Shown here: in pieces, positions 16,118-25,110 of the stretch | How the letters are laid out: each line of letters begins with the position of its first letter | Position numbering within the stretch: the stretch's first letter is position 1 | Assembly (NCBI RefSeq): GCF_013426915.1 | Contig: NZ_AP023180.1 | Location: 1,240,001 to 1,304,000 of the forward strand | Reading direction: 5' to 3' | Source: Paraburkholderia sp. PGU19 | GTDB lineage: Bacteria > Pseudomonadota > Gammaproteobacteria > Burkholderiales > Burkholderiaceae | DNA: 64,000 bases | Made by a program: the position numbers and the translations under genes | Notes under the pieces: model-generated | Seen by the model: the letters and a program-made list of their open reading frames with translations, nothing else | What the model was told of the DNA's origin: nothing | Databases searched by the model: none

Positions 16118-17419
16118 ATGGACTCCGTAAAACGGTATTTCGGCTTTGACGAAGCGGGCACGACCCTGCGCGTGGAAGTGCTGGCAGGCGTCACCACCTT
16201 CCTCACAATGGCCTACATCATCTTCGTCAATCCGGCGATTCTCGGCGATGCGGGCATGCCCAAAGACTCGGTGTTCGTTGCGACCTGCCTCGTGGCGGCG
16301 CTCGCCTCGCTCATCATGGGCTTCTACGCGAACTACCCGATCGCGTGCGCGCCGGGCATGGGCCTGAATGCGTACTTCGCGTACACGGTCGTCAAGGGGA
16401 TGGGCTTCACGTGGCAGGCTGCGCTTGGCGCGGTCTTTATCTCCGGCTGCCTGTTCCTGATCGTCACGCTGTTCCGCGTGCGCGAGGTGATCGTCAATGG
16501 CATTCCGCATTCGATTCGCGTCGCGATCACGGGCGGCATCGGTCTCTTTCTCGCGATCATCTCGTTGAAGGCGGCGGGCATCGTGACGGGCAGTCCGGCG
16601 ACGCTCGTCACGCTTGGCAACCTGCACGATCCGCATGTGGTGCTGGCCATCATCGGCTTCTTTGCGATCGTCATGCTGGATGTTCTGCGCGTGCGCGGGG
16701 CGATTTTGATCGGTATCGTCGGCGTGACGATTTTGAGCTTCTTCTTTGGCGGCAACCAGTTTCACGGCATCGTGTCCGCGCCGCCGTCGATCTCGCCGAC
16801 GCTGTTCCAGCTCGATGTAAAGGCTGCGTTGTCGACGGGTGTGCTGAATGTGATTCTGGTGTTCTTCCTCGTCGAACTGTTCGATGCGACGGGTACGCTG
16901 ATGGGTGTCGCGAATCGCGCGGGGCTGCTGGTGCATGGCAAGATGCACCGGTTGAACCGCGCGCTGCTTGCGGATAGTACGGCGATCCTCGCCGGGTCGA
17001 TGCTGGGTACGTCGTCGACGACGGCTTATATCGAAAGCGCTTCGGGCGTGCAGGCGGGTGGGCGTACGGGTGTTACTGCGATTACGGTTGCTGTGCTGTT
17101 TTTGCTGGCGCTGTTCTTTGCGCCGCTGGCGGGGGTTGTGCCGGGTTATGCCACGGCGCCGGCTTTGCTTTACGTGTCTTGTCTCATGTTGCGGGAGATG
17201 GCCGACTTGCCTTGGGACGATGCTACTGAAGTCGTGCCTGCTGCACTCACCGCTCTTATGATGCCGTTCACCTATTCCATCGCGAATGGGGTGGCGTTTG
17301 GGTTTATTTCCTATGCTGGGCTTAAGTTGCTTACCGGGCGCGCGCGGCAGGTGAAACTCGTTGTGTGGGTTATTGCTGCTGTGTTTTTGTTTCGGTTTTT
17401 TTATCTTGGGTCGGAGTGA
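16118..17419 (+). CDS. AzgA-type purine (guanine/hypoxanthine) permease, NCS2 family
   Basis: 433 residues with about 12-14 hydrophobic segments. Family signatures are FLTMAYIIFVNPAIL (about residue 27), CAPGMGLNAYFAYTVV (about 76), LVELFDATGTLMGVANRAG and GTSSTTAYIESASG (about 297), typical of AzgA/PurP-like proton symporters for adenine, guanine or hypoxanthine. It stands alone. The last roughly 130 codons become rich in T-ending codons and GT-rich on the coding strand as the gene approaches the second palindromic element, which begins just after the stop. Confidence 0.9.
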   Translation: MDSVKRYFGFDEAGTTLRVEVLAGVTTFLTMAYIIFVNPAILGDAGMPKDSVFVATCLVAALASLIMGFYANYPIACAPGMGLNAYFAYTVVKGMGFTWQAALGAVFISGCLFLIVTLFRVREVIVNGIPHSIRVAITGGIGLFLAIISLKAAGIVTGSPATLVTLGNLHDPHVVLAIIGFFAIVMLDVLRVRGAILIGIVGVTILSFFFGGNQFHGIVSAPPSISPTLFQLDVKAALSTGVLNVILVFFLVELFDATGTLMGVANRAGLLVHGKMHRLNRALLADSTAILAGSMLGTSSTTAYIESASGVQAGGRTGVTAITVAVLFLLALFFAPLAGVVPGYATAPALLYVSCLMLREMADLPWDDATEVVPAALTALMMPFTYSIANGVAFGFISYAGLKLLTGRARQVKLVVWVIAAVFLFRFFYLGSE

Positions 17420-17424
17420 CGTTT

Positions 17425-18345
17425 TTGGGTTTTGGTTTTGGTTTTGGTTTTGGTTTTTGGTTTTTGTCTGCGACGCTGGTGAGTGTTTGCGCTTGCGCTG
17501 GCATTCGCGTTTTGACTTCGTGGCGCGGCCGGTTTGGTTTGCTCGTGTTTTCGCTGGCATCCGCGCTTTGTTAGCGTGCTTCAAGCGTCGCCCCTGTGCG
17601 GGGCGGCACCTACTTTTCTTTGCCGCCGCAAAGAAAAGTAGGCAAAAGAAAGCGGCTCACACCGCCAACATTTCTTCGTGCCTGAGGGCCCCCAACCGGT
17701 CCCTCACTTCACACGGCAACCTTCCTGTTAGCGTTCGTTGCCAACGCTCTTGCGCTGCGCCTCACCCGCTTACGCGCCCGCGTCGCGGCACGCCACGCCA
17801 GACATTCCGCCGCCGCCCAGGTGGCAAACTGTGTGTAGGCCGTGGAGACACACATGCCTCACTCCGGACCGATAGCGCACGCGTCCCACCCTGTAAGAGC
17901 GCCGCGCCATACGACGCGACAACCTACACACAGTTTGCCACCTGGGCGGCGCATACCATTCGCTGCCGCCAGCCGTTGTACGGGTGTTTGAAGTCGGTGA
18001 GGCGTTCATTCGAAGCGTTGGCAACGAACGCGAACAGGAAGGTTGCCGTGCGAAGCGTAAGACCGGTTGGGGGCCCTCAGGCAAACACTAGAACTGGCGG
18101 TGTGAGCCGCTTTCTTTTGCCTACTTTTCTTTGCGGCGGCAAAGAAAAGTAGGTGCCGCCCCGCACAGGGGCGACGCCTGAAGCACGCTAACAAAACGCG
18201 GATGCCAACAGCAAAAACAAGCAAACCACCCAGCGTCGCAGACAACCAAAACCCCAACGGCATCGCCGCACCGCAGGTCCCATTCACATACGAAAAAAGC
18301 AAAACCAGAACCAAAGCAAAAACAAAAACAAAAGCAAAAACAAAA
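17425..18345. repeat. Giant palindromic repeat element, copy 2, with complementary low-complexity ends
   Basis: The core 17553-18209 matches copy 1 at 6147-6808: left GCTGGCATCCGCG, hairpin CCTACTTTTCTTTGC, inner repeat GGTGGCAAACTGTGTGTAGG, and mirrored right arm. Outside the core, the left flank (TTTTGG)n and TTTGTCTGCGACGCTGG (about 17463) is the reverse complement of CCAGCGTCGCAGACAA (about 18229) and the (CAAAAA)n tract at 18310-18345. The whole unit is thus about 900 bp. A truncated second copy of the arm start (GCGCTGGCATTCGCG) lies at about 17496. No real gene is contained. Confidence 0.88.
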
Positions 18346-18409
18346 CCCTTGCCCCCATCCCCGTTGCACCGCACAATCCCCTTCAAACCCCACCCTTCTG
18401 GTGCCACCC

Positions 18410-18997
18410 ATGGCATACGCCTCCTTCGCCACCGGCGTGCTCCTCGCGGCCGGCTACGGATCGCGCTTCGACCCGGAAGGCATCCACAATAAACTCCTCG
18501 CCCGCCTGCCCGACGGCACCCCCGTCGCGTTCGAATCCGCGCATCGACTGCTGCTGGTCGTCCCGCACGTCATCGCGATCGTGCGCCCCGGCTCGGAGAT
18601 GCTCGCCCGCGTGCTCAACGACGCCGGCTGTCACGTGATCTTTTCCGCCGACGCCGAGCGCGGCATGGGCGCAAGCCTCGCCGCCGGCATCGAAGCGAGC
18701 GAGGACGCCGACGGCTGGATCGTCGCGCTCGCCGACATGCCCCGCATCGCCACGCCAACCATCGAAGCCGTCGCGCGCGCAGTCGACGGCGGCGCGTCCA
18801 TCGTCGCGCCCTACTATCAGGGGCAGCGCGGCCATCCCGTCGGCTTCGGCATCGAACATCGCGACGCGCTGCTCACGCTCGACGGCGACACGGGCGCCCG
18901 CGCGCTCTTCGCCACGCATCCCGTGAAGCGCATCGAAGTCGACGATCCCGGCGTGCTCAGCGATATCGACACGCCCGAAGACCTGCGCAACGTCTAG
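18410..18997 (+). CDS. MobA-like NTP transferase (molybdenum cofactor cytidylyltransferase, MocA-type)
   Basis: About 195 residues from ATG at 18410 (a GTG at 18401 is also possible). The nucleotide-binding motif is VLLAAGYGSRFDPEG with NKLLARLPDG; the metal/acceptor motif is ALADMPRI (about residue 110), then GQRGHPVGFG and a closing VDDPGVLSDIDTPEDL. These match MocA, which converts Mo-molybdopterin to its cytosine dinucleotide for hydroxylases such as the one at 1-2653. That functional link is inferred; the genes are about 16 kb apart. The start of the gene is G-poor on the coding strand because of the adjacent palindrome. Confidence 0.82.
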   Translation: MAYASFATGVLLAAGYGSRFDPEGIHNKLLARLPDGTPVAFESAHRLLLVVPHVIAIVRPGSEMLARVLNDAGCHVIFSADAERGMGASLAAGIEASEDADGWIVALADMPRIATPTIEAVARAVDGGASIVAPYYQGQRGHPVGFGIEHRDALLTLDGDTGARALFATHPVKRIEVDDPGVLSDIDTPEDLRNV

Positions 18998-19289
18998 TCT
19001 CTTCGCGCTCACATCTTTGACATATCCGCGCGCTTGAATCGGAAACATGCCGCCGCGCACGGTGAGAACATCCGGGAGCGCGACGCCGAACGAGGTGAGC
19101 CGATACGGGAAACATCACTGGATCATGCGCTTGCAGGCACGGCGCTTGCGCTCTGCTGCGCCGCGAAAACCAGCGAGCACGCATCGCATCGTTGGTCTAA
19201 GCTGTCCACGTTGCCGCGCGCCGACCTGGTGCGCGCCGCCAATGCGTCACGTCGCCCAGCGCCCCGTCCCGCCTCCAGCCCAGGATCTC

Positions 19290-20006
19290 ATGAGCGAAAC
19301 CAGCCCGCGTCTGTTCATCGTGTCGCCGCATTTCGACGACGCCGTCTTCGGTTGCGGCGCGCTGCTCGCCGCGCACCCCGATGCTGCCGTCTGCACTGTG
19401 TTCGCCGCACCGCCCGCACAGGACATGCATACCGAATGGGACCAGAAGGCAGGCTTCGAAAGCGCGTACGAATCGATCCACGCGCGCACGCGCGAAGACA
19501 ACAACGCGCTCGCCGTGCTCGACGCCATCCCGCTGCGGCTGCCGTTTTGCGACGCGCAATACGGCGATTCGCCGTCGATCGGCAAGCTCGCCGCCGCGCT
19601 GGAGGAAGCGATCTACGGCTCGACGTCGAACACGCTGCTGATGCCGCTTGGCCTCTTTCACGACGATCACGGCCGCGTGTTCGAAGCGTGTTGCGAGATC
19701 CTGCCGCGCATGTCGCACCTCGAATGGTTCGCGTATGAGGAAGCGATCTATCGTCCGATGCCGGGGCTCGTCCAGCAGCGGCTCGTCGATCTGGCCGGGC
19801 GCGGCATCGTCGCGACGCCCGCCAGCCCCGCTGCGGAACACGCGCTCGACCGCGAGCGCCAGGCGCTGCTCAAGCGCGAAGCCGTGTCAGCGTACGAGAG
19901 CCAGTTGCGCGCGTTCGGGCCGCACGGCTACGACGACGTGTACGCCGCGGAGCGCTACTGGCGGCTGACCGTCGACCGGCAGCGCGCCCGCCGGGCGGGA
20001 CATTGA
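19290..20006 (+). CDS. PIG-L family deacetylase
   Basis: 238 residues from MSETSPRLFIVSPHFDD, with AGGA just before the ATG. The zinc motif of the family, P-H-x-D-D, is present as SPHFDDAVFGCGALLAAHP; the later histidine is within GLFHDDHGRVFEAC (about residue 122). Family members hydrolyse N-acetylglucosaminyl groups on glycolipids or small thiols. No neighbouring glycolipid genes suggest a substrate. It is monocistronic by context, with 290 bp of non-coding DNA before it. Confidence 0.85.
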   Translation: MSETSPRLFIVSPHFDDAVFGCGALLAAHPDAAVCTVFAAPPAQDMHTEWDQKAGFESAYESIHARTREDNNALAVLDAIPLRLPFCDAQYGDSPSIGKLAAALEEAIYGSTSNTLLMPLGLFHDDHGRVFEACCEILPRMSHLEWFAYEEAIYRPMPGLVQQRLVDLAGRGIVATPASPAAEHALDRERQALLKREAVSAYESQLRAFGPHGYDDVYAAERYWRLTVDRQRARRAGH

Positions 20007-20210
20007 GCCGTATCGAACCGCACCGAACCGCGTTGAAGCGTGGCATCAGACGATCACACCAGCAGTCTTCGCGGTCATCGCCTACGCTTGTGAATGCAGG
20101 ACGCTTCGTACCTTGCCGCGAGAGCAGCGCGAATGCGTCCACTGCCGGTTGCGGCATAGGCCACATCGGTCGCACCGGCCGCACCGACTACAACGCCACG
20201 AGGTCACACC

Positions 20211-20357
20211 ATGCACACCAGTCCGATTCCCGACCCGAACGCCGATCCCACGCGCGACCCCGAAGGGGACCCGCTCACGCCGCCGTCGCCGGGTCATCAC
20301 AATGACGAGCCGCAGCGTCCCGAAGGCCCACCCGACAAGGACCCTGTGGTTCGATGA
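20211..20357 (+). CDS. Small Pro/Asp-rich protein (48 residues)
   Basis: A 48-codon frame, MHTSPIPDPNADPTRDPEG onward, ending PPDKDPVVR, with GAGG seven bases before the ATG. Prolines make up about one quarter of the residues, with many Asp/Glu and no hydrophobic segment, so it is probably disordered and cytoplasmic. The codon usage matches neighbouring genes. I recognise no function. The frame is too regular in dipeptides (DP, PE) to be obvious noise. Confidence 0.55.
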   Translation: MHTSPIPDPNADPTRDPEGDPLTPPSPGHHNDEPQRPEGPPDKDPVVR

Positions 20358-20381
20358 CAATCGCGTGACGCGCCGGGACGC

Positions 20382-20786
20382 TCAGTCCAGCTCGATCGGC
20401 TGGCCGTGCGGCGTGCGGCGCGCCGCCGCGTCCCACGCGTCCTTGCGCTCGATCAGCCCCTCACGCGTCACGCAGCCTTTGGCCGTCGCGATGCGTTCGA
20501 GCGCCGTCAGCCAGTGCGTGTAGTAGGTGTCGCCGCGATCGGGGTCGCCTTGGGCCTGCGCATCACGGATCGCATCGGCGAGGATTGCGGCCCATTCGGG
20601 CCATGTGAACACGCCGCGCTCGTGAAGCGCGAGCGTCATCGCGAATGCCGCGGCCTGCCACGGCGCGGCGAAGACCGGGCCGGCGCCGTCGCGCGGCATA
20701 TCGGGCAGCGCCTCGAGCAACGCGGGCAACTCGCGCGAAACCGCCGCTGACGTCACGCCAGACGAAGTGAAGGCGGGCGCGCTCAT
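20382..20786 (-). CDS. Nitrile hydratase accessory (activator) protein
   Basis: 134 residues from [16 protein letters not shown]. It carries the conserved PVFAAPWQAAAFAMTLALHERGVFTWPEW pattern, seen as FAAPWQAAAFAM, GVFTWPEWA and YYTHWLTALER, shared by small NHase activators and the beta-subunit N-terminus. These proteins insert cobalt into the alpha subunit by subunit swapping. It overlaps the beta-subunit stop by four bases and is last of the alpha-beta-activator operon, the usual order for cobalt enzymes. Confidence 0.9.
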   Translation of the reverse strand: MSAPAFTSSGVTSAAVSRELPALLEALPDMPRDGAGPVFAAPWQAAAFAMTLALHERGVFTWPEWAAILADAIRDAQAQGDPDRGDTYYTHWLTALERIATAKGCVTREGLIERKDAWDAAARRTPHGQPIELD

Positions 20787-21448
20787 GCCGACCCGGCCGC
20801 TTCGAGATACGGCTCCCAGCAATCGGCGCACACCGACGACGCCGTCGTGTCCTTGCCCCACAGCTCGACGGCATCGAAGCGCACGGTGTACAGCCATTGC
20901 GGGTCCTCGCCGCGTCCAAGCGCGTTCGAATCGGGGAACACATGCGCGCCACGCACCGCGACGATCCGGCCGCGCTTGCCCCGGCAATAGCGCGGCAGGC
21001 GCGTGTGCGTGGACGGATTGAGCGCCAGCGTGCGCACCGCGTCGCCCACGGCAAAGCACGCAGGATACGGCTCGGGGCGAGACACAGGACTGCCGCGGAA
21101 TAGCATGGGATTGACCTGGTCGGCGGCGAGCACGCGCGGCACGGGCGCACCGGCGCGCTGCGACACGCCGCTGTCGATCTCGTCGCGCGTCGCGAGTCCC
21201 GTGTCGATCAGCAGCTTGCACAAGCCCGCAAACCAGATCTCGTAGTAGCTGCTCGACAGATACTGCGCGGGCGGCAGGCTTTCGCGCGCGGCGCGCGACA
21301 TGTCGATATTCCATTTACCCGTCGAGCCCATCGCGATCGTCAACGCCAGCGCTCGACGCTCCCAGTCCGCGTGGAAATACGGCTCGTCGGGTTCGGGCGC
21401 GATAGGTCCGAATGACTGCATGCCGCCCATGTCCTGTGCGCCGTTCAT
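20783..21448 (-). CDS. nthB: Nitrile hydratase beta subunit
   Basis: 221 residues from [16 protein letters not shown]. The N-terminal [10 protein letters not shown] and the paired [30 protein letters not shown], and the C-terminal SH3-like barrel with [15 protein letters not shown] and [12 protein letters not shown] are standard beta-subunit features. It pairs with alpha to form the nitrile-to-amide hydratase. The start overlaps the alpha stop by four bases. No amidase gene is seen in the window, so the amide product must be handled elsewhere. Confidence 0.95.
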   Translation of the reverse strand: MNGAQDMGGMQSFGPIAPEPDEPYFHADWERRALALTIAMGSTGKWNIDMSRAARESLPPAQYLSSSYYEIWFAGLCKLLIDTGLATRDEIDSGVSQRAGAPVPRVLAADQVNPMLFRGSPVSRPEPYPACFAVGDAVRTLALNPSTHTRLPRYCRGKRGRIVAVRGAHVFPDSNALGRGEDPQWLYTVRFDAVELWGKDTTASSVCADCWEPYLEAAGSA

Positions 21449-22113
21449 GGCTGGCCTCCCCTTGCGGGCTTCGCTTCGTGCGGCGCGAGCGCGAGTCCCG
21501 TGCCGATCATCGAGTCGCGCGTGACGAGACCGGCGAGTTCGTCTTCGTTCAGCGTGTCCGTGTTGGGCGGGCGCATCGGCAGCACGAGATAGCGCACTTC
21601 CGCCGTCGAGTCCCACACGCGGATGTCCGTGTCGTCGGGCAAGGCCACGCCGAACTCGGCGAGCACGCCACGCGGATCGATCACCGCGCGCGAACGATAC
21701 GGCGCCGACTTGTACCAGATGGGCGGCAAGCCAAGCACGGGCCACGGGTAGCACGAACAGAGCGTGCACACGACCATGTTGTGCACGCCCGGCGTGTTCT
21801 CCAGCGCGACCATGTGCTCGCCCTGCCGCCCCGTGAAACCGAGCGATGCAATCGCTGCCGTCGCATCGTCGAGCAGCCATTGGCGAAAACCAGGATCAGA
21901 CCACGCCTTAGCGACGACACGCGCGCCGTTGCGCGGTCCGACCTTGTGCTCGTAGGTTTCGATCAGCACATCGAGCGCTTTCGGATCGACGTAGCCCTTT
22001 TCGATCAGCAGCGACTCCAGCGCGCGCACGCGCAGATCCATCTCGGGCAGCGCGCTGCCTTCGTGCGCGTGCTCATGTCGGTGCTCATGTTCATGTTCAG
22101 CGTCATGGCTCAT
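21445..22113 (-). CDS. nthA: Nitrile hydratase alpha subunit, cobalt type
   Basis: 222 residues from [19 protein letters not shown]; an in-frame ATG at 22161 is less likely because the later one has GGCGGA nearby. The metal-binding loop reads [11 protein letters not shown]; Thr in C-T-L-C-S-C is the cobalt signature (Ser would mean iron). The two later cysteines are those normally oxidised to sulfinate and sulfenate. The N-terminus has seven histidines in the first 19 residues. The gene opens a three-gene operon with beta and activator. Confidence 0.95.
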   Translation of the reverse strand: MSHDAEHEHEHRHEHAHEGSALPEMDLRVRALESLLIEKGYVDPKALDVLIETYEHKVGPRNGARVVAKAWSDPGFRQWLLDDATAAIASLGFTGRQGEHMVALENTPGVHNMVVCTLCSCYPWPVLGLPPIWYKSAPYRSRAVIDPRGVLAEFGVALPDDTDIRVWDSTAEVRYLVLPMRPPNTDTLNEDELAGLVTRDSMIGTGLALAPHEAKPARGGQP

Positions 22114-22219
22114 CTGCGTTCCGCCTGAAGGGTGCGACACTCGCGCAGTATGGTCGGGCAACCTGCCGAATGCAAACGCATGCTGACCTGCTGCGCGCTG
22201 GATATGCCTCGCCGCAGCC

Positions 22220-24142
22220 TCATATCTCCACCCGCGCGCCGACCTCGATCACGCGATTGGCGGGCAACTTGAAATACGCCGCCACGTTGCCGACGTTATG
22301 CAGCATCACCGCGAACAGACGCTCGCGCCACATCGCCATGCCCGCGCCCGGCGTCGGCACGACAGTCGCCCGGCTCAGGAAATACGACGCCTCGCAGGGA
22401 TCGAAATCGAGACCCAGCGCCCCTGCGGCTGCGAGCGCTTTCGGCAGATCGACTTCGTCCTTGAAGCCATAGCGGATCGTCAACTGGTAACAGTTCTCGC
22501 ACACCGTGCGCAAAGCAACGCGCTCATGCTCGGCCACCCACGGAATCTCTTCGTTGTTCACGGTCAGGAACACGACGCGGTTGTGCAGCACATGGTTATG
22601 CATCAGGTTGTTGACGAGCGCATGAGGCACACTGTCCGGACTCGGTGTGAGAAAGATCGCCGTGCCGGGGACGCGCACCGTCTGACATGCGAGCAGCTTC
22701 TCCAGATACGCCTTGAGCGGCATCGTGCCCGCGTGCACGCGCGCTTCGGCCCGCAAGATCTCCCCGCCGCGTCCCCATGTCGCCATGATCGTGAACATCA
22801 CGAAGCCGATCATCAGCGGGAACCAGCCGCCTTCGACAATCTTCAGCAGATTCGCCGAGAAGAACATCGCGTCGATCACGAAGAAGAACGCGGTCGCGAA
22901 CACACACAGCAGCCAGTTGTAATGCCATGCATAGCGCACCACGAAGAAGGTCAGCAGCGTCGTGATGAGCATCGTGCCCGTTACCGCAATGCCATACGCG
23001 GAACCCAGCGCCGTCGACGAGCCGAAGCCGAGCACGGCGGCCACCACGGCCGCGAGCAGCGTCCAGTTGATGCCGGGCACATAGATCTGGCCGATCTCCT
23101 TCTCCGATGTGTAGACGACGTTCATGCGCGGCAGGAAGCCCAGTTGCATCGCCTGCTTGGTCATCGAGTACGTGCCGGAGATCACGGCTTGCGACGCGAT
23201 CACAGTGGCGACCGTCGCGAGCACGATCATCGGGTACAGCGCCCATTGCGGAAAGAGCAGATAGAACGGGTTCTGCAGCGCGGCGGGTTGAGCGATCAGC
23301 AATGCGCCCTGCCCCAGATAGTTCAGCGCGAGCGCGGGAAACACGAGGCCGAACCAGGTAATGCGGATCGGCCGCGCGCCGAAGTGGCCCATGTCGGCAT
23401 AGAGCGCCTCGGCGCCCGTCAACGACAGCACGACGGCGCCGAGCGCGACGAACGCCAGCCACTCGTGACGCAGGCAGAACGCGAGTCCGGCTAGCGGATC
23501 GAGCGCGGCGAGAATCGCGGGCGCCGAAATCACATTGGTTACGCCGACCACGGCCAGCACCACGAACCAGACCACCATTACGGGCCCGAACACCGCGCCG
23601 ATCCCCGACGTGCCGTGCTTCTGCATCAGGAACAGCGTGATGATCGCGACGAGTGTCACGGGTATCACGCAGGTTTTCAGAAACGGCGCGGCGACTTCCA
23701 GCCCTTCCACCGCGCTCAGCACGGAGATGGCGGGCGTGATGATGCTGTCGCCGTAAAAGAGCGCTGCGCCCATCACGCCGACGATCAGCAGCGTATGACG
23801 CAAACGCGGCCGGTCCGCCACCGATGACGCCGCCAGCGCGAGCAGCGCCATGATGCCGCCCTCGCCGTGATTGTTCGCGCGCAGGATCAGCGCCACATAC
23901 TTGAGCGACACGACGATGGTCAGCGACCAGAAGATCAGCGACACGATGCCGATCACATTCAACGGCGTCAACGGCAGGCCGCCCGCTGTCGCGAAGACGG
24001 TCTGCAGCGTGTACAGCGGACTCGTGCCGATATCGCCATAGACGACGCCCAATGCAGCAAGCGCCAGCGAACGGAGCGCCGGTTTGTGCGGCGCAGGCGC
24101 ACCGATCGCGCCCGAACCGGGATGCGTGGCTGAAACGCTCAT
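22220..24142 (-). CDS. kup: Low-affinity potassium transporter Kup
   Basis: 640 residues with about 12 membrane segments in the first 460 and a soluble C-terminal domain. Family hallmarks are [19 protein letters not shown] (about residue 30), [15 protein letters not shown] (about 90) and [18 protein letters not shown] (about 130). It is a proton-coupled K+ importer in the inner membrane. The ribosome site GGAGGGAG lies just before the ATG. It is divergent from the Nramp-related transporter and separated from it by 968 bp. Confidence 0.95.
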   Translation of the reverse strand: MSVSATHPGSGAIGAPAPHKPALRSLALAALGVVYGDIGTSPLYTLQTVFATAGGLPLTPLNVIGIVSLIFWSLTIVVSLKYVALILRANNHGEGGIMALLALAASSVADRPRLRHTLLIVGVMGAALFYGDSIITPAISVLSAVEGLEVAAPFLKTCVIPVTLVAIITLFLMQKHGTSGIGAVFGPVMVVWFVVLAVVGVTNVISAPAILAALDPLAGLAFCLRHEWLAFVALGAVVLSLTGAEALYADMGHFGARPIRITWFGLVFPALALNYLGQGALLIAQPAALQNPFYLLFPQWALYPMIVLATVATVIASQAVISGTYSMTKQAMQLGFLPRMNVVYTSEKEIGQIYVPGINWTLLAAVVAAVLGFGSSTALGSAYGIAVTGTMLITTLLTFFVVRYAWHYNWLLCVFATAFFFVIDAMFFSANLLKIVEGGWFPLMIGFVMFTIMATWGRGGEILRAEARVHAGTMPLKAYLEKLLACQTVRVPGTAIFLTPSPDSVPHALVNNLMHNHVLHNRVVFLTVNNEEIPWVAEHERVALRTVCENCYQLTIRYGFKDEVDLPKALAAAGALGLDFDPCEASYFLSRATVVPTPGAGMAMWRERLFAVMLHNVGNVAAYFKLPANRVIEVGARVEI

Positions 24143-24355
24143 GTCTCCCTCCAGTGATCGCCTCGTCGTTAGCTGCTATTGAGCGATCTGAAAGCCGGAT
24201 GAATGGTCGGATCTTTAGTACGCGTGATCCGTTGTGCTGACGGCTGATCCCAGTATAGAAAGCGCTTCGGGAAAAGCGCAGCGAACCTGCGTGGACATCG
24301 CGCCACGCCCGATGTGCGCTTCACCGCATATTTCGGTTCTGCTTAAGAAAGTGCA

Positions 24356-24385
24356 TTGACTCGGCTTTGCGGGTGGGCATAAAAT
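24356..24385 (+). promoter_or_regulatory. Probable sigma-70 promoter for the Nramp-related transporter leader
   Basis: TTGACT at 24356-24361 and TAAAAT at 24380-24385 with an 18-base spacer. Initiation near 24392 would give a leader of about 720 bases before the transporter ATG at 25111. Confidence 0.55.
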
Positions 24386-24493
24386 TCTCTTATCTTGAAA
24401 TTTGAGGGGCGTTGCCTTGGACAGTTGCAGTAGTACGTTTTCGAACAGTTTCGCCGCCTGAACGGCAGACGTCCGCGCTTCCTCATCTAGCCG

Positions 24494-24516
24494 CCGTCTT
24501 GCCAGCAGGCAGACGG
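24494..24516 (+). promoter_or_regulatory. Leader hairpin upstream of the Nramp-related transporter
   Basis: CCGTCT-T-GCC pairs with GGC-AGACGG around an AGCA loop: a nine-pair stem with one bulged T. It has no T-run, so it is not an intrinsic terminator. It may be part of a structured leader. Confidence 0.45.
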
Positions 24517-24766
24517 TGCGCGTCGCAGTTTCATTCCTCGTGCATCCTGTTTAGCGTCGTTGGGCTCAGCACCCGGCGCAGCGCGTTCGCGCGTGATTCG
24601 TAGCCGCTTTTTTCGTATGCGGCTTCGCATCGCGAGCCTGCGTCCGCGTGCGTGTGCTCGCCGTCAACGCCGTTGCCGCGAAAGTTCGACCTGTCCATCG
24701 CCACGTATCTCGCCGACGTGCGTTTCGCCCATCGCGATGCGTTCTTTCAATGAACCGGGAGCCACC

Positions 24767-24820
24767 ATGCCCGACAGTGACAGTCATCCTTTGAACCCAG
24801 AAATGCCTTTATCGACCTGA
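24767..24820 (+). CDS. 17-residue leader peptide, MgtL-like
   Basis: ATG preceded by GGGAG at optimal spacing, encoding MPDSDSHPLNPEMPLST and ending TGA. Prolines at 2, 8, 11 and 14 are mixed with Asp/Glu at 3, 5 and 12. Escherichia coli MgtL, also 17 residues, is Pro/acidic at its start and makes ribosomes abort in low Mg2+, which raises mgtA expression. A seven-pair stem (GGCAGGC 24821-24827 with GCCTGCC 24863-24869) begins directly after the stop codon, so ribosome position could affect it. The regulatory role is inferred, not shown. Confidence 0.5.
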   Translation: MPDSDSHPLNPEMPLST

Positions 24821-24878
24821 GGCAGGCAAGCCGACCGCTTTCGATTCCATCGATTCTCCAGCGCCTGCCGCCTCGCAT

Positions 24879-24894
24879 GCACGAGCCTTCGTGC
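24879..24894 (+). promoter_or_regulatory. Small hairpin just before the ribosome site of the 53-residue ORF
   Basis: GCACGA-GCCT-TCGTGC, six pairs and a four-base loop, ending one base before CGGAG. It could influence translation initiation at 24907. Confidence 0.35.
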
Positions 24895-24906
24895 CGGAGA
24901 ACCGAC

Positions 24907-25068
24907 ATGTACTTCCTGCTTCTTTCGACCTTGCCGCAAATCCGCGAAGCACGCGCGCACTACGACGCGTTCCTTTCGCTGCATCACGGGCGACGCCACG
25001 TATTCGCGCCGCTCGCCAGTACGCTCAGCAGCATTGCCGCCCGCCTGCGGAAGCGGCAAGCCGCATAA
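24907..25068 (+). CDS. Small basic ORF (53 residues) in the transporter leader
   Basis: ATG with GGAG seven bases upstream. It encodes MYFLLLSTLPQIREARAHYD and continues to RKRQAA; 53 residues, short hydrophobic start, then amphipathic and strongly basic (many Arg/His). The stop is 42 bp before the transporter ATG, so the two could be co-translated. No family recognised. It may be a small regulatory protein or a translated leader; coding status is supported by the ribosome site and position rather than by similarity. Confidence 0.45.
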   Translation: MYFLLLSTLPQIREARAHYDAFLSLHHGRRHVFAPLASTLSSIAARLRKRQAA

Positions 25069-25110
25069 ACGGAAATCATTCGACCTATATCCGTTCACGG
25101 GAGAATAACA

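Noticed and set aside
17361..18152. 263-codon plus-strand frame across palindrome copy 2
   Set aside because: It starts inside the permease gene in another frame and reads through the repeat.
24392..24766. yybP-ykoY manganese riboswitch in the transporter leader
   Set aside because: I looked for the conserved GGGGAGUA-type core and did not find it; a covariance-model search would settle this.
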